Part shown: piece by piece, positions 61,539 through 64,000 of the stretch | Position numbering within the stretch: the first letter of the stretch is position 1 | How the letters are laid out: every line of letters starts with the position of its first letter | Assembly (NCBI GenBank): GCA_002813285.1 | Contig: PHTZ01000001.1 | Location: 1,425,501-1,489,500, forward strand | Origin: Flavobacteriaceae bacterium MAR_2009_75 | Lineage (GTDB): Bacteria > Bacteroidota > Bacteroidia > Flavobacteriales > Flavobacteriaceae | Reading direction: 5' to 3' | Length of the DNA stretch: 64,000 nucleotides | Translations under genes and position numbers: made by a program | Notes under the pieces: generated by a model | Databases searched by the model: none | What the model was told of the DNA's origin: nothing | What the model saw: only the letters and a program-made list of their open reading frames with translations

Positions 61539-64000
61539 TTAAAATGTAGCACTTAATGTTAAGGAATACATCTTATTACTAGGAACTATCCCTGACCCCA
61601 AAGAGCTAGCTCCATTTTGCTCCTCTGGAAGGTTTATCCTAAAAGGACCGGCGTTATCATCTGTCTCTCCCACCTCAGGATCAAATGTCTCATAATCGGT
61701 AATAAACCATAGATTCTGACCTGAAAGCGTAAACTTCAAGCTTTCCATGCCCAATTTGTCGATAATTGAATTTGGCAATGCATAGGACAGCGATATATTT
61801 CTAAGTTTAATAAAACTACCATCAAAATAGGTAAGGGTAGATCCGTTTCTGGGGCTCTCTTGATTCTCGTTCGGTCTTGGATTGGCATTGGTAGGGTTGT
61901 CAATCGTCCAATAATCAACATCTAAGTTATTATATCTAGCAAATAGCGAATTGTTACCCGCATGGAAACCAGACTGAATAGTCTGCCCCTGACGGAAATA
62001 GAAGAATAACCCTAGTTCTACGCCTTTATATGAAAATCTATTGGTCAAACCTCCATAATAATCTGGAGTGTCCGTACCTAAAATTTGTCTATCATCTGGA
62101 TCTATTACGCCGTTTACATTAGTATCCTGAAGTTTAATTTCTCCAGGTACTTTTTGCTCCATAGCATTCGCTAGGTCTACCTCATTTGCCTGATAGATTC
62201 CTATTTTCTTATAATCATAAAAAACTTGAATTGGCTCACCAATAAACCAAGAGTTACCCACATCATCTATTGGGTTTCCATTCTCATCTTTTAGAGCTAA
62301 CTCTGTAATTTGCTCACGGTAACCAGCTATGTTAAAATCCAATTTCCAAGAAAAAGCTTCTGGATTATCAAAAATTTTGGTACTAACCGCAAATTCAAGA
62401 CCTTGCGTACGCGTCGAGCCTATGTTCTGTAGTATACTTCCATACCCTGAAGTTGGAGGTAAACTTCTATCCAAAAGAATATCTTCCGTATTTGTACGGA
62501 ACCAATCTACAGTACCACTTACGCGGCCATTGAAAAGTCCAAAATCCAATCCAACATCAACAGTTTTAGAAACCTCCCATCCTAAATTGGCGTTAGGTAT
62601 TTCCGATAAGCCAAAACCAAGCACACCCTCTTCGCCATAAGCATAAGGAATTACTCCAAGCCTACCGGCTGTCTGGTATGGGTTAACTGAAGTATTACCG
62701 ACCTCACCGTAAGAAGCCCTCAACATCAATTGTGAAACAGAACTGTCTTCTAAAAAGGCTTCTTCTGAAAGTCTCCAACCAACTGAACCTCCTGGGAAGT
62801 AATTCCATTTATTTCCCTCAGCCAGTCTAGAAGAACCATCCGCCCTAAGAGAAGCTTGAAAGAGATACTTACCACCAATATCATAATTTAGACGCCCCAT
62901 AAAGGAGGCCAATGTCCACTCAGTCAATCTCGAGGCTACGTTTCTATTGGCTGCAGATCCTAAATTATAGAATTTCTGTGACTCATAAGGAATTCCGGTG
63001 GTCTCCGCCTCGGCGATTTCCGTACGTGAACTCTGAACACTCTGCAACAAAGTAACTTTCAAATTTTGATCGGAAAAAAGCTCCTTATCGTAAGTCAGAA
63101 TGTTTTCAATCGTATAGGCATAGTTATCTGAGTGAGTAACGGTAGCATCTCCTGGTCCTCCACGGTTATCATTGGTCAAACTACCTCTAAACTGACCTCT
63201 TCTACCCAAGCGAATATCGGGGCCAAAAAGAGTCTTCCATTGCAAACCATCGGTTATGTTAATATCCAAAGCTATTGGCGCAAAGATGCGCGTCCATTTT
63301 CTTTCATCAATATAGGCACCGTCAACCAATTCATTTAAAGGATTGGTACGAATACCATCATTGGTTGGTAAAAACCTCAACTCTCCATCTGCATCATAGG
63401 GGACACCTAGCGGGTTGTTGGCCAAGGCTTCACCCATTGTAGCATTGGAGCCCCAGTTTTGAATGGAATGTGAAATTAAAAACGAGGCACTTATCTTAAA
63501 GATATCATTGATTTTATGATCCAAATTCAACCTGCCAGAAAAACGTTCGTAATCTTGATTACTAATTATACCTTGTTCTTTAAAATAACCAACGGAAGAA
63601 TTAAAATTAGTATTCTCGGATCCACCGCTCACTCCGACTTGATGATTGGTCTGGTAACCAGAGCCCAAAACCAAATCAAGATAATCCGTTGACCTACCTT
63701 GCTCCAATGATTCTAACTCTATAGGATCAAAGAACACCTCACTATCAGCAGGTATAGTACCGTTCCAATTAGGATCTGCATCGGTAGCACCCGTTCTTCT
63801 TGCCTCCCTTTTCATAGCCGCATATTCTTCACCGTTCATCATATCTACAAGACGTGATGCAGAAGTAATACCGTACTGGCTACTATACTTGACCTGCGTT
63901 TTCCCAACTCTCCCGCGGTTGGTGGTGACTAAAATAACACCGTTCGCACCACGGGATCCATATACAGCCGTAGCAGCCGCATCTTTAAGAATCTGCATAG
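61539..64000 (-). CDS. SusC/RagA family TonB-linked transporter (5' end outside the window)
   Basis: At least 820 residues of a SusC protein are present; the gene continues past the right edge, so the N-terminal signal, carboxypeptidase-like domain and most of the plug are missing. The visible part starts in the plug (ILKDAAATAVYGSRGANGVI) and covers the beta-barrel to the C-terminal strand ending SLTLSATF. The substrate is not evident. The pair takes up glycans using the Ton system. The internal ATG near the edge is not a true start. Confidence 0.95.
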   Translation of the reverse strand, partial: MQILKDAAATAVYGSRGANGVILVTTNRGRVGKTQVKYSSQYGITSASRLVDMMNGEEYAAMKREARRTGATDADPNWNGTIPADSEVFFDPIELESLEQGRSTDYLDLVLGSGYQTNHQVGVSGGSENTNFNSSVGYFKEQGIISNQDYERFSGRLNLDHKINDIFKISASFLISHSIQNWGSNATMGEALANNPLGVPYDADGELRFLPTNDGIRTNPLNELVDGAYIDERKWTRIFAPIALDINITDGLQWKTLFGPDIRLGRRGQFRGSLTNDNRGGPGDATVTHSDNYAYTIENILTYDKELFSDQNLKVTLLQSVQSSRTEIAEAETTGIPYESQKFYNLGSAANRNVASRLTEWTLASFMGRLNYDIGGKYLFQASLRADGSSRLAEGNKWNYFPGGSVGWRLSEEAFLEDSSVSQLMLRASYGEVGNTSVNPYQTAGRLGVIPYAYGEEGVLGFGLSEIPNANLGWEVSKTVDVGLDFGLFNGRVSGTVDWFRTNTEDILLDRSLPPTSGYGSILQNIGSTRTQGLEFAVSTKIFDNPEAFSWKLDFNIAGYREQITELALKDENGNPIDDVGNSWFIGEPIQVFYDYKKIGIYQANEVDLANAMEQKVPGEIKLQDTNVNGVIDPDDRQILGTDTPDYYGGLTNRFSYKGVELGLFFYFRQGQTIQSGFHAGNNSLFARYNNLDVDYWTIDNPTNANPRPNENQESPRNGSTLTYFDGSFIKLRNISLSYALPNSIIDKLGMESLKFTLSGQNLWFITDYETFDPEVGETDDNAGPFRINLPEEQNGASSLGSGIVPSNKMYSLTLSATF

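Overview
The window looks like a chromosomal segment of a marine-type flavobacterium (Bacteroidota, Flavobacteriia). The evidence is: Bacteroidetes-type T6SS sheath genes, a SusC/SusD pair, a type IX secretion C-terminal sorting domain, the rplM-rpsI-rpsB-tsf...pyrH-frr order, a DUF2723 protein, -7 boxes of the TAnnTTTG type, and start codons in A-rich contexts without Shine-Dalgarno sequences. No rRNA, CRISPR array, insertion sequence or phage was seen. Two tRNA genes (Gln-TTG, Ser-GGA) are present.

Region 1 (1-10.9 kb) is part of a type VI secretion locus of subtype iii. Rightward lie a possible Hcp tail, VgrG, a detached VgrG-like beta-prism protein, a DUF2169 protein, a glycine-rich PAAR-like protein, a DUF3592 membrane protein and a second DUF2169 protein. 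Convergent to these is a leftward operon tssH(clpV)-tssB-tssC plus an unrecognised 213-residue protein. The first block looks like spike, adaptor and cargo; the second holds the sheath and its recycling ATPase.

Region 2 (10.9-16.8 kb) has a collagen-like lipoprotein and, divergently, a two-gene unit: a lipoprotein subtilase with thrombospondin type 3 repeats, then an exported TPR-CHAT protease with a C-terminal membrane anchor. This envelope protease pair is the most system-like, least explained element here. tRNA-Gln follows.

Region 3 (17-27.5 kb) contains a large DUF2723 membrane protein, a leftward group (cutC, a membrane metallophosphoesterase, a thioredoxin-fold protein without its cysteines), a glycosylasparaginase, DNA polymerase I and a tiny protein that is little more than a T9SS sorting domain.

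Region 4 (27.6-40.5 kb) is housekeeping: rplM-rpsI, rpsB (with an HhH-like C-terminal extension) and tsf, an opposed M61 peptidase gene, pyrH-frr, an RND/MMPL transporter, asnS, rpoN and a PAP2-like membrane protein. Structured leaders precede rpsB and tsf.

Region 5 (40.5-50.7 kb), mostly leftward, has an ExbB-x-ExbD-ExbD motor cluster with a beta-barrel protein, tRNA-Ser, a cytoplasmic asparaginase, TatD, a rightward retropepsin-like protein, and sucA-sucB.

Region 6 (51-64 kb) has surface-glycan genes (galE, a DegT aminotransferase, waaA), then a carbohydrate-uptake locus: sugar porter, 43-residue membrane peptide, Gfo/Idh oxidoreductase, tandem DUF1080 protein, SusD and a SusC running off the right edge. 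The last four probably import a glycoside and process it by oxidation and cleavage.
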